DNA of 64,000 nt from an uncultured Anaeroplasmataceae bacterium (GTDB taxonomy: Bacteria > Bacillota_I > Bacilli_A > Acholeplasmatales > Anaeroplasmataceae). The DNA is taken from contig CATKXV010000001.1 in NCBI GenBank assembly GCA_949840955.1, forward strand, positions 248,001 to 312,000, written 5' to 3'. The translations under genes were made by a program, and so were the position numbers. The notes below the pieces were generated by a model. It was not told where the DNA came from, made no database searches, and saw only the letters and a program-made list of their open reading frames with translations. Numbering within the stretch: position 1 is the first letter of the stretch; the number at the start of each line of letters is the position of its first letter. Of this stretch, positions 1-8,744 are shown one piece after another.

Positions 1-1
1 T

Positions 2-559
2 TTAAACATCCTTTTCCCTCACATATAAATCTAGCTTTTGCTGATATAATCTTGGATGGTAGCGTTCAATTTTATCTAAAAAGAAATTTTCTAATTTACG
101 ATTGATTTTGGTAGGTAAAATTTCTGTTTTCTTATCAATTGCCTTTAACAAAATCGTATGAAGCTTTAGACGCTTAGAGGCAAAAACATCTGTCATTAGC
201 TGATCCCCTAATACCACAATTTCCCTTGCTTCATATTTCCTTGAAGCTATTCGTAGTGCCTTTTTCAAGCCAAATAGCAATGGCTTTTTAGCAAATTTCA
301 CAAAAGGAACCTGTAAAAGATTCGCAAAATGCTCTACACGATCCTTTCTTGAGTTGGACACAATAATGATTTCAAAGCCCATAGCCTCTACCTTATGCTT
401 CCATGCATAAAGCGCCTCTGTTGGCTCTGCTTCCTTATAGGAAATGAGTGTATTGTCTAAATCTGTAAGAATAAGTCTAATTCCATTTGCATAAAGTGTA
501 TTGTATGGAATATCTTCAATTTTGTTATAGTATTCATCTGGAATCAGTTTTTTTAGCAT
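2..559 (-). CDS. yqeG: YqeG family HAD phosphatase
   Basis: A 185-residue HAD-superfamily hydrolase of the YqeG type, predicted to be a cytoplasmic phosphomonoesterase with unknown substrate. The catalytic motif DLDNTL sits at residues 33-38, with Asp33 as the expected nucleophile and Asp35 as acid/base. A VLGDQLMTDVFA segment further on supplies the Mg-binding acidic residues. I place the start at the ATG ending at 559, because GAGGT lies about 7 bases upstream. A longer frame open to 661 would overlap the divergent sigma-factor gene and has no ribosome site. Family assignment is good; the physiological substrate is unknown. Confidence 0.85.
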   Translation of the reverse strand: MLKKLIPDEYYNKIEDIPYNTLYANGIRLILTDLDNTLISYKEAEPTEALYAWKHKVEAMGFEIIIVSNSRKDRVEHFANLLQVPFVKFAKKPLLFGLKKALRIASRKYEAREIVVLGDQLMTDVFASKRLKLHTILLKAIDKKTEILPTKINRKLENFFLDKIERYHPRLYQQKLDLYVREKDV

Positions 560-623
560 ACATTTACCTCGTTTTCTTAAAAATCTAATAGTTCCATCAT
601 AATATTCATAAAGGAGTTTTATA

Positions 624-1283
624 ATGTTGTTTTTCATGCTTCCGCTTTTTGGAGCAATCAAGAGTGAATCCTATCCTCAAAAGCTTTCTGATGAGGAGGA
701 ACGAATGTATCTTTTACGATACGCAAACAATAAGGATGAGGTAGCCCGTGCGAAGCTAATTGAGCATAACCTTCGTCTTGTAGCGCATATCGCTAAAAAA
801 TATGAAAATACAAATGAGGATAAGGATGATATCCTATCCATTGGTATTTTAGGCTTAATGAAAGCTGTTGATTCATATCAAATTACAGCAAGCAATAAGC
901 TAGCAACCTATGCAGCCCGCTGTATTGAAAATGAAATCCTTATGCATCTAAGAGCCAATAAAAACAAAAGAAATCTCGTCTATCTACAATCCCCTGTTGC
1001 CATGGATAAGGATGGAAATGAGGTAGAGCTTTTAGATCTTATGGAAGACAAATCCATAGATATTATGGCTTCCTATGAGAAAAAAGCAATGCATAAGGAT
1101 CTAGACGATGCTTTAAAAACCTTAAATAGCCGAGAATATGAAATCATAGCTCGAAGATACGGAATCAATCGTGATTCTCAAACCCAAAAAGAAATTGCAA
1201 AGGATATGAATATCTCTAGAAGCTATGTATCAAGAATAGAAAAGCGAGCATTACTCAAGCTCTACTTTCTACTCAAAAAATAG
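624..1283 (+). CDS. sigK: Sporulation sigma factor, SigK type
   Basis: A 219-residue sigma-70 factor. Region 2 carries LIEHNLRLVAHIAKKYENT and ATYAARCIENEILMHLR, region 4 carries ISRSYVSRIEKRALLKL, all strongly SigK/SigE-like. SigK directs late mother-cell transcription (coat and cortex genes). The start has AAGGAG 7-8 bases upstream. The N-terminus before the conserved YPQ-LS segment is only about 18 residues, with a short hydrophobic run (MLFFMLPLFG). That is shorter than the Bacillus pro-sequence. No skin-type element interrupts the frame. The upstream CATAATATT resembles a sigma-E/K -10, without a convincing -35. SigE is the alternative identity, less likely from region 4 and the short leader. 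Confidence 0.85.
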   Translation: MLFFMLPLFGAIKSESYPQKLSDEEERMYLLRYANNKDEVARAKLIEHNLRLVAHIAKKYENTNEDKDDILSIGILGLMKAVDSYQITASNKLATYAARCIENEILMHLRANKNKRNLVYLQSPVAMDKDGNEVELLDLMEDKSIDIMASYEKKAMHKDLDDALKTLNSREYEIIARRYGINRDSQTQKEIAKDMNISRSYVSRIEKRALLKLYFLLKK

Positions 1284-1301
1284 GACACCTAAAAGTGTCC
1301 T
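1282..1301. terminator. Bidirectional terminator between sigK and greA
   Basis: Perfect 7-bp stem (AGGACAC / GTGTCCT) with a 6-base loop between convergent genes. On the minus strand the stem is followed by ATTTTTTG, a good U-tract for ending greA. The plus-strand tail is weaker. Confidence 0.75.
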
Positions 1302-1305
1302 AATC

Positions 1306-1755
1306 TTACTTTATATCCATCAGTTTAACTTTTAATTCTTTACCATTTTCTGTAGATATATGGAAAACATCTCCCACCTTATGTCCTAATACAGCCTTAC
1401 CTAGTGGAGAATCATTGGATATTTTTCCAGCAAATGGATCAGCCTCGATTGTACCAACAATTTGAAACGTTGAAACACGGTTTAAATCCACATATTTTAC
1501 GGTAACCGTATTCACATCCATTATTTTTGCATGCTTTAAAATATTTTCAATTTCTAAAATACGTGCCTCAATATTGGCCTGTTGCTCTCTTGCAGAGGAA
1601 TAATCAGCATTCTCAGAAAGGTCTCCCTGCTCACGAGCCTCCTTAATTGCTTCACGAATTTGGATTCTATCTACTGTTTTTAATTTTTCTAATTCTTCTT
1701 GAAGGGCATCTGCACCAGCCCTTGATAATTCAAAAACTTCATCTTTGTTCATCAT
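1306..1755 (-). CDS. greA: Transcription elongation factor GreA
   Basis: A 149-residue GreA, slightly shorter than the usual 158. The N-terminal coiled coil includes EAREQGDLSENADYSSAREQQ, the classic GreA segment with acidic residues at the tip. The C-terminal FKBP-like domain ends in SPLGKAVLGHKVGD. GreA stimulates RNA-polymerase cleavage of backtracked transcripts. GGAGG precedes two adjacent ATG codons and either could start. In Bacillus greA lies beside the yrrM-N-O/udk genes; here the U32 pair lies 2 kb upstream, a loosely kept neighbourhood. Confidence 0.95.
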   Translation of the reverse strand: MMNKDEVFELSRAGADALQEELEKLKTVDRIQIREAIKEAREQGDLSENADYSSAREQQANIEARILEIENILKHAKIMDVNTVTVKYVDLNRVSTFQIVGTIEADPFAGKISNDSPLGKAVLGHKVGDVFHISTENGKELKVKLMDIK

Positions 1756-1818
1756 GTTTACCTCCAGTATTCACGCTTATTAATTATACCTAACAATCAA
1801 GAAAAAATCAAGAACTAT

Positions 1819-2475
1819 TTAAGCAAAATACACTTTTGCCTTGGAGCAATTTTCCTTTAATGCATTCAATGCCTTAGAGCAAGGATATCCATCGACTAAA
1901 GCATGAGAAACGGTTAAATTGAAGGGCATCATAAAGCGATCCCCTACCCTTTCAAATTTTCCAAAGCAGATTCTAGGGACAGAAAGGGATTCTCTATCAT
2001 CATTTGGTACCGGATGAGTCATAGCCTCATAGGAAAGCCAAGGTAGACAGGTAATATAATAAACATCATAATGCTTTGCTTCATTATAGGTTTCCTTTAT
2101 GGAGGTTTGTTTTTTTGCTGCTTCTATCACAGAATGACATTCCTCATAAAAGGGTTTATATTCTGAATGCATTTGATTTTTACAATTTTCAAAAACACCC
2201 AATTCTGTCATCACTGTATAGGTAGGATGAATTGTATCATAAAGCCTTACCTCATCTTCAACAATTCGAAGTCGTAATTCCTCAACCTGATTCAAGGATT
2301 TCATCAGAATAAATAAGAAATTGATAAAAAAGGATGTTTGAGTATGCTTAGAATATAAAACAATCTCTGTTACATCTAGCTTTATATCTATCCCATAGCA
2401 GGGATTAGAAAAGCTATTAAACCAATGATATTGTGTACTTCTATTCCAGGCTTTTGTATCTATAATTTTATACAT
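1819..2475 (-). CDS. Chloramphenicol acetyltransferase-like protein
   Basis: A 218-residue type A CAT-like protein, the usual family length. The active-site HALVDG motif (HxxxDG) is intact with catalytic His191 and structural Asp195. The LPWLSYEAM segment matches the region holding the conserved Ser of CAT. DTIHPTYTVM also matches the family. A real CAT transfers acetyl from acetyl-CoA to chloramphenicol. Some chromosomal relatives acetylate other substrates, so resistance is inferred and not shown. The start has AAGGAG at good spacing. It sits among housekeeping genes without flanking mobile elements and with base composition like its neighbours. Confidence 0.8.
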   Translation of the reverse strand: MYKIIDTKAWNRSTQYHWFNSFSNPCYGIDIKLDVTEIVLYSKHTQTSFFINFLFILMKSLNQVEELRLRIVEDEVRLYDTIHPTYTVMTELGVFENCKNQMHSEYKPFYEECHSVIEAAKKQTSIKETYNEAKHYDVYYITCLPWLSYEAMTHPVPNDDRESLSVPRICFGKFERVGDRFMMPFNLTVSHALVDGYPCSKALNALKENCSKAKVYFA

Positions 2476-2487
2476 TTCATTTTCTCC

Positions 2488-3156
2488 TTAATATACATCT
2501 TGATATTTTAATTTTCTAAGCTCTTTTTGAACCTTTTTATAATTGGGATAGCGCTCCTCTAAATAATCATAAAATTCCTTTTGGTGGTTTTGATATTTAA
2601 AATGAGCACATTCATGATAGAGTACAGATAGAATATATTTTACTTCATATTTGGCAAGCTGTGTTGATAAAATAATGATTCTTTTTTTAGGAAAGCATTC
2701 TCCATAATAGCCCTTGACCTTCTTATATTGGAAGAGAATCTCTTGGGGCATATCAAAGCTAGAAATGATATCCTTTGCATAGCTTTCGACAATTTTTATT
2801 AACGTATTCCTGTATAATGCCTCTATGAGCTTTTCTGTATCTAAAGTACCTCTAGAAAATATATGAATGAGGTTGTCCTCTATTAGAAGCCTGCTTTCCT
2901 TACTCGGTTCGATTTTCAATTCATATTTCTTACCTAAATAATGAATTTGGTTGTCTATTTTAGGATCACTCATCATATGCTTTACAATGAAGCTGAAATT
3001 TTTTTCTATCATTTCTTCAATTTTAGATAGGGTAAGCTTTATCGGTGTAGTAATATATACTACTCCATTTTTCACTCTTAGGTATATTTTACGATTGGAT
3101 CTTTTATAGATCACCATAACCGTAAAATTCCTTTGATTCACATTTATATTTATCAT
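2488..3156 (-). CDS. YgjP-type metallopeptidase domain protein (DUF45)
   Basis: A 222-residue protein of the YgjP/DUF45 (M48-like) group. A zinc signature HECAH lies at residues 181-185 and the probable third ligand is His191. The N-terminal half is a beta-rich domain with YLGKKYEL, typical of the family. Proposed roles of the family include zinc peptidase or nucleotide pyrophosphatase activity; neither can be decided here. It lies 12 bp upstream of the CAT-like gene on the same strand, so the two are probably co-transcribed. The start has GGTGGTGAT upstream. Confidence 0.75.
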   Translation of the reverse strand: MININVNQRNFTVMVIYKRSNRKIYLRVKNGVVYITTPIKLTLSKIEEMIEKNFSFIVKHMMSDPKIDNQIHYLGKKYELKIEPSKESRLLIEDNLIHIFSRGTLDTEKLIEALYRNTLIKIVESYAKDIISSFDMPQEILFQYKKVKGYYGECFPKKRIIILSTQLAKYEVKYILSVLYHECAHFKYQNHQKEFYDYLEERYPNYKKVQKELRKLKYQDVY

Positions 3157-3186
3157 TTTATCACCACCAGAAAGGAGTTATACGAT

Positions 3187-3504
3187 ATGCAAACAGCAAC
3201 CACCACAATATCAGAGGTTTTTCTAGAATCCTTAAACAATGCCTATGGTTCTCAAAGAAATTTTGAAAAAGAGCTTGTATATAAGGCATATCAGTGCGGA
3301 AACAAGGGTAGACTTTATTTTGCTATAAATAAGCTATTAAATTTTACCATGTATCCAGCCTGTTTAAAGGAAGAAAATGCCCAGGCAATTCCTCTTTTAG
3401 AATGTAATCTAGATGTATGTGATATCGCTAATTTCATTGAAGATATCGACTACACGAAGCTTTCTAAAGCCTATTTGCAGGTTCGAAGCCTAATAGAGTC
3501 TTAA
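3187..3504 (+). CDS. Small hypothetical protein
   Basis: A 105-residue protein that I do not recognise. It is mixed alpha in character, with four cysteines (Cys41, Cys63, Cys77 and Cys83) and no signal peptide or membrane segment. I start it at the ATG at 3187, because AAAGGAG lies about 9 bases upstream. The longer frame from 3133 would overlap the divergent metallopeptidase gene. Its last 15 bases overlap the end of the convergent U32 gene. The strong ribosome site suggests a real gene. Confidence 0.6.
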   Translation: MQTATTTISEVFLESLNNAYGSQRNFEKELVYKAYQCGNKGRLYFAINKLLNFTMYPACLKEENAQAIPLLECNLDVCDIANFIEDIDYTKLSKAYLQVRSLIES

Positions 3505-4668
3505 TAGATCATTCTTCTCTAAGGGATACTCTGTATAAAAATATACAATTTGTCTTGCATGCCTTGCAGCATCTAGACTTGTATTATCCTTATCATAAAT
3601 CTCTGAAATATGGATCACATCATTGTGATGAGGTCCAAATACCTCAAGGCTACTATGAGGAACAAAATGATTTCTTTGTTCAATAGTAGCTTTTTTTGTT
3701 GTAGGATCATAGTCTAAAACAATGCCAACAAAATCCTTACTTGGAATGGTGGAATCCAAATCATAGAGCTGCTCTTCTATTGTTGGAAGACCAAATAAAA
3801 ATCCAGTTGAGGTTGGTCTATTTTCAGCCCTTTCAATCATTGCCTCATAGATGTGCATATCCTTAAGCTCATTGGCATAGGCATCATCTATAAGCCTACG
3901 ATAGGTCTTAACGATGGTTGCAATATAGTGAAGGCTTTTCATTCTCCCCTCTATTTTAAAGGATTGTATTCCCATCCGAATCAGCTCTGGAATAGCCCTT
4001 ATGGCACATAAATCCTTACTGCTCATCGCAAAAAAATCACCATCTGGATTGATTTTTTCATCTCCATGATATAAATCATAATTCCATCTACAGCTATGAG
4101 CACAGCCTCCTCGATTGGCATCTCGATTGGTCATATTATTGGATAGCATACATCTACCTGAATAGGAAACACACATTCCACCATGAATAAATACCTCTAG
4201 ATCAATGGCTACATTTTTTCGAATATGCTCAATCTCCTTTAGGGTAAGCTCTCTTCCTAAAACAACACGATGAACCCCAAGCTCCTGATAAAAGGCAATT
4301 GCCTCTTCATTGAGGCAGGAGCACTGCGTAGATACATGTGCCTCCATTTTTGTATGTACAAGAACAAGCTTAAGTATCGTAATGGACGAGGCAATCACGG
4401 CATCGACTCCAGCCGCTTCTAAGGCCTTAAGATATTCTACAATGCCATCTGTATCGATTTCATGCATTACAATGTTGCAGGTTACATGAACCTTTGCCTG
4501 ATGCTGATGTGCAAAGCTACAGCCTTCTTTAATATCCTCTAAAGTAAAATTAGAGGCTCTAGAGCGCAAGGAAAACTTCAATCCACCAATAAAAACAGCA
4601 TTGGCTCCATAAAGAATAGCTATTTTTAATTTTTCTAAATCTCCAGCAGGAGCTAATAATTCTACCAT
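3490..4668 (-). CDS. trhP2: U32 family protein, tRNA hydroxylation (TrhP2-like)
   Basis: A 392-residue peptidase-U32 family protein (YrrO/TrhP2 type). It begins with VELLAPAGDLEKLKIA, the family N-terminal signature. It carries the cysteine-rich block GGMCVSYSGRCMLSN followed by RGGCAHSCRWNY, whose four cysteines are conserved in RNA-hydroxylating U32 proteins. Members hydroxylate U34 of wobble tRNAs to 5-hydroxyuridine using a prephenate-linked pathway. The gene directly follows its partner with no gap, and GGAGGAG precedes the start. The U32 'collagenase' label is historical. Assignment to TrhP2 rests on the tandem pair. Confidence 0.85.
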   Translation of the reverse strand: MVELLAPAGDLEKLKIAILYGANAVFIGGLKFSLRSRASNFTLEDIKEGCSFAHQHQAKVHVTCNIVMHEIDTDGIVEYLKALEAAGVDAVIASSITILKLVLVHTKMEAHVSTQCSCLNEEAIAFYQELGVHRVVLGRELTLKEIEHIRKNVAIDLEVFIHGGMCVSYSGRCMLSNNMTNRDANRGGCAHSCRWNYDLYHGDEKINPDGDFFAMSSKDLCAIRAIPELIRMGIQSFKIEGRMKSLHYIATIVKTYRRLIDDAYANELKDMHIYEAMIERAENRPTSTGFLFGLPTIEEQLYDLDSTIPSKDFVGIVLDYDPTTKKATIEQRNHFVPHSSLEVFGPHHNDVIHISEIYDKDNTSLDAARHARQIVYFYTEYPLEKNDLLRLY

Positions 4669-5490
4669 TTAAAACTCCTCCTTCATATAGACACTATCCT
4701 TGTAGGAAAAGCCATCCCCCAAGGGTAGGTCTAAGGCCTCTAGGCTAAAAGAGATGGAACCCTTAGAGCATAAGGCATGATAATACTGAATTACCTGTAA
4801 GAAATCCTCATTTTTCAAGGAAAAGGCGTCAATAAAGGCATATTCTAAAGGCAAATTGAGGAGTTCCTTATCCAAATGAATCATGGTACTCCGGTAAATT
4901 TTAGTTCCCCCATCCTCTTCTACAATGGGAAAGTAATCCTGCCTTGTTGCTTCTCTTAAAAGCAACTGCTCCTTAGGCATTTCCTTCTTTATTTTTTCTC
5001 CATATAGTTGGATCAGCTTTCTTCTCGTATGGAGCATAAGACGATAGCCAAAGACCTGAAGAAATGCCTTACAATTTGATTTTTCTACAATAGCCCTTGT
5101 ATCCTTTAGCGTGATTTCATTACTTAGGCCAATAGAATGAAAGCCATACTCCATATATGCTTTAGCATCAAGGCTATTGGTAATCATTGTGATGGGATCA
5201 TATATAGTTCTTTCAAGCAGTCCCAATTGCTTAAGCATATGGGCAAGACCCAAATCGGTAATATAATAAAGGCATTTTGAATCCTTCGTCAAAAGGATTC
5301 TCTTTTTCATATCCTCTACTTCTAACGGATGCATCATAACATCAAGCTTATATATGGCAATACGCTTCATATTCTCAACATATTGAATATGATTTAAGAT
5401 TTCTTTAGAATCCTCTAGCATAATTCCATCAACATAAGGAGCAATATCCTCTATGATGGAAATAGAAGGAACACTACATACCAGCTTCAT
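4669..5490 (-). CDS. trhP1: U32-like partner protein (TrhP1-like)
   Basis: A 273-residue protein resembling YrrN/TrhP1, the shorter partner of the U32 pair. It has the TIM-barrel-like organisation of the family (for example DGIMLEDSKEIL and IYDPITMITNSLDAKAY) but lacks the four-cysteine block of its neighbour. It ends exactly where trhP2 begins and its start overlaps the upstream kinase gene by 17 bases, so translation is probably coupled. Together the pair points to tRNA wobble-uridine hydroxylation. The order matches Bacillus yrrN-yrrO. Confidence 0.75.
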   Translation of the reverse strand: MKLVCSVPSISIIEDIAPYVDGIMLEDSKEILNHIQYVENMKRIAIYKLDVMMHPLEVEDMKKRILLTKDSKCLYYITDLGLAHMLKQLGLLERTIYDPITMITNSLDAKAYMEYGFHSIGLSNEITLKDTRAIVEKSNCKAFLQVFGYRLMLHTRRKLIQLYGEKIKKEMPKEQLLLREATRQDYFPIVEEDGGTKIYRSTMIHLDKELLNLPLEYAFIDAFSLKNEDFLQVIQYYHALCSKGSISFSLEALDLPLGDGFSYKDSVYMKEEF

Positions 5491-6001
5491 AATTTTCTAC
5501 TCCTAAATTCCTTAAATATTGATGCAAGGCCTTGCGGTTTTTGAACATAAGCCCCTGTGGACAGGCTCTCGTGATGGCCTTCAGCCTTTTTCTTTTCTTT
5601 CTTTTTCTTCCAGCATAGAAAACCTGCCATAAAAAAATGAAATCTAATTTTTCTTGACAGCCTTCTGCCATAGATACTCTTGTTTTATTTTTATTTTCTC
5701 GATATCGCTTGATTACACTTGCTAAGCAAAAAAAACGATGATAGGAAAGATAAAGGATTTGATCGGCTTCTTGAAATCGATGAGGAGCATATTTTAAATA
5801 ATTTCCCTCTATTATCCAGGAATCATGGGTATCCATAAACTGCTGGATGAGCCCTTCAAATTCTTGTTTATTTCTTTCCTCCCAATTGGGCTTAAAAAAG
5901 ATGGTATCTAAATATAAAACATCTATATGATAAAATTGACTCAATTTACTTGCTAAAGTGGATTTTCCTGAGCCACTAAAGCCAATAATAGCTATCTTCA
6001 T
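5474..6001 (-). CDS. P-loop kinase-like protein (FlaR/topology-modulation family)
   Basis: A 175-residue adenylate-kinase-like P-loop NTPase. Walker A GFSGSGKST lies at residues 7-15. LDTIFFKPNW and WIIEGNY match the 'DNA topology modulation protein FlaR' family, whose true substrate is unknown. It is positively charged near the C-terminus (GRKRKKRKRLK). In Bacillus the neighbouring slot beside yrrNO is udk, but this protein is too short and lacks uridine-kinase features. AAGGAGG precedes the ATG. Confidence 0.75.
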   Translation of the reverse strand: MKIAIIGFSGSGKSTLASKLSQFYHIDVLYLDTIFFKPNWEERNKQEFEGLIQQFMDTHDSWIIEGNYLKYAPHRFQEADQILYLSYHRFFCLASVIKRYRENKNKTRVSMAEGCQEKLDFIFLWQVFYAGRKRKKRKRLKAITRACPQGLMFKNRKALHQYLRNLGVENYEAGM

Positions 6002-6021
6002 AGAGACCTCCTTAAAATGTG

Positions 6022-6043
6022 AAAAACCATGATGAACTCATGG
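6022..6043 (-). terminator. Terminator after ffh
   Basis: On the minus strand CCATGA-GTTCA-TCATGG is followed by TTTTTC. It lies just downstream of the ffh stop and upstream of the kinase start, so it should separate the two transcripts. Confidence 0.65.
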
Positions 6044-6052
6044 ATTTTACAT

Positions 6053-7471
6053 TTAATATCTAAAGTTACCTTTTCCTTTACCCTTTCCCTTATAAACCTT
6101 TGGTGAGGCCATGCCAGAATAATTTCCATTTTTCATTTGAGATTGCATTCTCATTGCATCTGATTCTGTCATATGGCTCATTTGCTTCATGGTTTTCTTC
6201 ATTTGGTCTAGGGAAGCCCTAAGCTGATTTACTTCTTGGATGGTTCTTCCTGAGCCCTTAGCAATACGCTCTCTTCTTTTATAATCCTTATCAATCAATT
6301 CTGGATGAGCTCTTTCCTTTTCCGTCATAGAATATATAATACATTCTACCTTATCAAAGGCATTATCATCCACATTCGCCATAGCCTGCTTCATATTCTT
6401 AAAGCCTGGTAGGAAGCCTAGTATTTTAGAGATGGAGCCCATACGCTTAATCATCTTAAATTGCTTTAGCATATCATTATAATTAAATTTATTGCTCATC
6501 ATCTTTTCAGCCATGGATTTCATTTCATCCTCATCAATATTTTCAGTAACTGTATCAATTAAGGATAATACATCTCCCATACCTAAAATACGATCTGCTA
6601 AACGATCTGGATAAAAGATTTCCATAGCATCAAGCTTTTCTCCTGTAGACATGATTTTGATTGGAATTCCAGTCATTTCCTTAATGGAAAGTGCAGCACC
6701 ACCACGGGTATCTCCATCTAGCTTGGTTAAAATGCAGCCTGTAATTTGAAGCTTTTCATGGAAGGCTAAGGCTACATTCACTGCATTTTGTCCCGCCATA
6801 GCATCGACTGTCAATAATATTTCATGAGGATTCGCAATTTTTTCAATATCCTTAAGCTCATTCATTAAGTCTTCATTAATTTCTAGACGACCTGCGGTAT
6901 CAATAAAAACTAAATTATAGCCCTCTTCTTTTGCTTTTTTTAAGCCCTCTGTAACAATTTTTTGTGCAGATACCTTCGTTCCCATTTCAAAAACTGGAAC
7001 ATCAATCTGCTTTCCAAGGGTAACCAGCTGATCGACTGCGGCTGGTCTATAGATGTCAGCAGCAATCAGCATTGGTCTTTTTTTCAGCTTTTTTCTATAG
7101 AATAAAGCCATCTTCCCAACTGCTGTAGTTTTACCAGCACCCTGAAGACCAACAGCCATGACAACTGTCATTCCACTAGAGGCAAAGCTTAATTCCACAG
7201 CCTCATCTCCTAAGGTCTTTTTTAATTCCTCACGTACGATTTTAACAACCTGCTGGCCTGGATTTAATCCCTTTAGAATGTGCTCGCCTAAAGCCTGCTC
7301 CTTAATGCTTGCTAAAAACTTTTTTACAACCTTATAATTCACATCGGCTTCTAGCAAAGAAAGGCGAACCTCTCTAAGCATATCATCTATATCATTTTCA
7401 TTTAATTTTCCTTTACCTGTAATTCTTCTTAATCCCATTTGTAAACGGGAGCTTAAATTATCAAAGGCCAT
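6053..7471 (-). CDS. ffh: Signal recognition particle protein Ffh
   Basis: A 472-residue SRP54 GTPase. The N domain is followed by a G domain with GLQGAGKTTAVGK, DTAGRL and TKLDGDTRGG, then a methionine-rich M domain that binds SRP RNA and signal sequences. The C-terminus ends in a KGKGKGKG tail. Ffh escorts ribosome-nascent chains to the membrane receptor FtsY. AAAGGAG precedes the ATG. It is the third gene of a ftsY-ylxM-ffh operon, with 3-4 base gaps between stops and starts. No SRP RNA gene was found nearby. Confidence 0.97.
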   Translation of the reverse strand: MAFDNLSSRLQMGLRRITGKGKLNENDIDDMLREVRLSLLEADVNYKVVKKFLASIKEQALGEHILKGLNPGQQVVKIVREELKKTLGDEAVELSFASSGMTVVMAVGLQGAGKTTAVGKMALFYRKKLKKRPMLIAADIYRPAAVDQLVTLGKQIDVPVFEMGTKVSAQKIVTEGLKKAKEEGYNLVFIDTAGRLEINEDLMNELKDIEKIANPHEILLTVDAMAGQNAVNVALAFHEKLQITGCILTKLDGDTRGGAALSIKEMTGIPIKIMSTGEKLDAMEIFYPDRLADRILGMGDVLSLIDTVTENIDEDEMKSMAEKMMSNKFNYNDMLKQFKMIKRMGSISKILGFLPGFKNMKQAMANVDDNAFDKVECIIYSMTEKERAHPELIDKDYKRRERIAKGSGRTIQEVNQLRASLDQMKKTMKQMSHMTESDAMRMQSQMKNGNYSGMASPKVYKGKGKGKGNFRY

Positions 7472-7475
7472 AAGA

Positions 7476-7772
7476 TCACTCCTTTAAAATATTTAATAGC
7501 TCTTCCTTGAGCTTAGAAGGCATTTTGATTTGTTCAATTTGATGAATCTTATCAACCATTCTCAGCTTGTTTTCATACTCAATCAAAATCTGATTCACTC
7601 TTTTTAGCTGATCAAATACGGCATTTCTAGAAATCTCATTATTACTAGATATTTCTGTAATGGATAAATCATCATAGTAGTAGGATTCAAAATAAATCCG
7701 TTGCTTTTCTGTAAGCAGGATTCCATAGGTATCATATAAACGAATTAATTCTTCTCGCTTTTCAAAGGTCAT
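7476..7772 (-). CDS. ylxM: YlxM, SRP-associated helix-turn-helix protein
   Basis: A 98-residue YlxM/p13 family protein, almost entirely a sigma-70 region-4-like helix-turn-helix (LTEKQRIYFESYYYDDLSITEIS and NAVFDQLKRVN). In streptococci the homologue activates the SRP GTPases. The position between ftsY and ffh fits that role. It starts three bases after the ftsY stop with GAGGA upstream. The family is clear; the molecular role is from literature on homologues. Confidence 0.9.
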   Translation of the reverse strand: MTFEKREELIRLYDTYGILLTEKQRIYFESYYYDDLSITEISSNNEISRNAVFDQLKRVNQILIEYENKLRMVDKIHQIEQIKMPSKLKEELLNILKE

Positions 7773-7775
7773 AGG

Positions 7776-8744
7776 CTATTCCTCAAAAAAATCAGCAAAT
7801 AGGCCATATAGATATTGTTCAATATCAAAGACCTCTAGGTCTTCCATGGTTTCTCCAAGACCAATATATTTGATAGGGATTCCCATCTCATGACGGATGG
7901 CTAATACAATTCCCCCCTTAGAGGTTCCATCTAGCTTTGTCAAAATGACACCTGTAACATCTGTAGCCTCCTTAAAGGCCTTTGCCTGAGACATTCCATT
8001 TTGCCCTGTAGTTGCATCAATAACCAAAAGAGTTTCATCAGGTGCTCCTGGACAAACATTTTCTATAACTCGTTTCATTTTAGCCAGCTCATTCATCAGA
8101 TTGACCTTATTTTGAAGACGGCCAGCCGTATCACAAAGCAGCAAATCATAGCCCTCATTTTTAGCCTTTTTACAGGCTTCAAAAATAACACTAGAGGGAT
8201 CAGAGCCTGCCTCCTTTGTTACTATATCCACTCCAACTCTCTTAGCCCAAACAGAAAGCTGTTCTATAGCACCAGCTCTAAACGTATCTCCAGCAGCAAG
8301 TAATACCCTTTTTCCTTGCTTTTTATAGGCAGCAGCTATTTTAGCAATGGAGGTAGTTTTTCCTACACCATTGACACCTACAAATAACACAACAGAAAGC
8401 TCATTCTTTCTTAGCTTTAGATTGGCATTGACAATTTCCCCATTCAAATAAATTTCAAACATCTTATCCATAATCATTTCTTGAAGAAGGATAGGATCCT
8501 CTATTTTTTTATGGTAGACCTCTTCCTTAAGCTCATCTATAAAATCGACTACTGTGTCTACACCAATATCAGCCATAATAAAGACTTCCTCTAATTCATC
8601 GAAAAGCTCATCATCAATCTTAGAGCTTTTTGAAAGAATTTGATGCAAGCCAGCTAAGGCTCCCTCTCTTGTCTTATGTAGACCTAATTTGTATTTTTTA
8701 CTTTTTTCTTTATCCTTTTTTTTAAATAAATCAAAGAATCCCAT
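7776..8744 (-). CDS. ftsY: SRP receptor FtsY
   Basis: A 322-residue FtsY consisting of NG domain only, preceded by a short lysine-rich stretch (FKKKDKEKSKKYK) instead of the long acidic A domain of enterobacteria. Motifs are GVNGVGKTTSIAKIA, GDTFRAGA, DTAGRL and TKLDGTSKGG. It docks SRP at the membrane. The first gene of ftsY-ylxM-ffh; a GGAG lies about 10 bases before the ATG. Confidence 0.97.
   Translation of the reverse strand: MGFFDLFKKKDKEKSKKYKLGLHKTREGALAGLHQILSKSSKIDDELFDELEEVFIMADIGVDTVVDFIDELKEEVYHKKIEDPILLQEMIMDKMFEIYLNGEIVNANLKLRKNELSVVLFVGVNGVGKTTSIAKIAAAYKKQGKRVLLAAGDTFRAGAIEQLSVWAKRVGVDIVTKEAGSDPSSVIFEACKKAKNEGYDLLLCDTAGRLQNKVNLMNELAKMKRVIENVCPGAPDETLLVIDATTGQNGMSQAKAFKEATDVTGVILTKLDGTSKGGIVLAIRHEMGIPIKYIGLGETMEDLEVFDIEQYLYGLFADFFEE

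Noticed and set aside
2-661. Long form of the YqeG gene starting at 661
   Set aside because: It would run into the divergent sigK gene and lacks a ribosome site; the start at 559 has GAGGT.
8001-8303. Plus-strand open frame of 100 codons inside ftsY
   Set aside because: It is antisense to the GTPase motifs of ftsY, has no ribosome site and shows no family.
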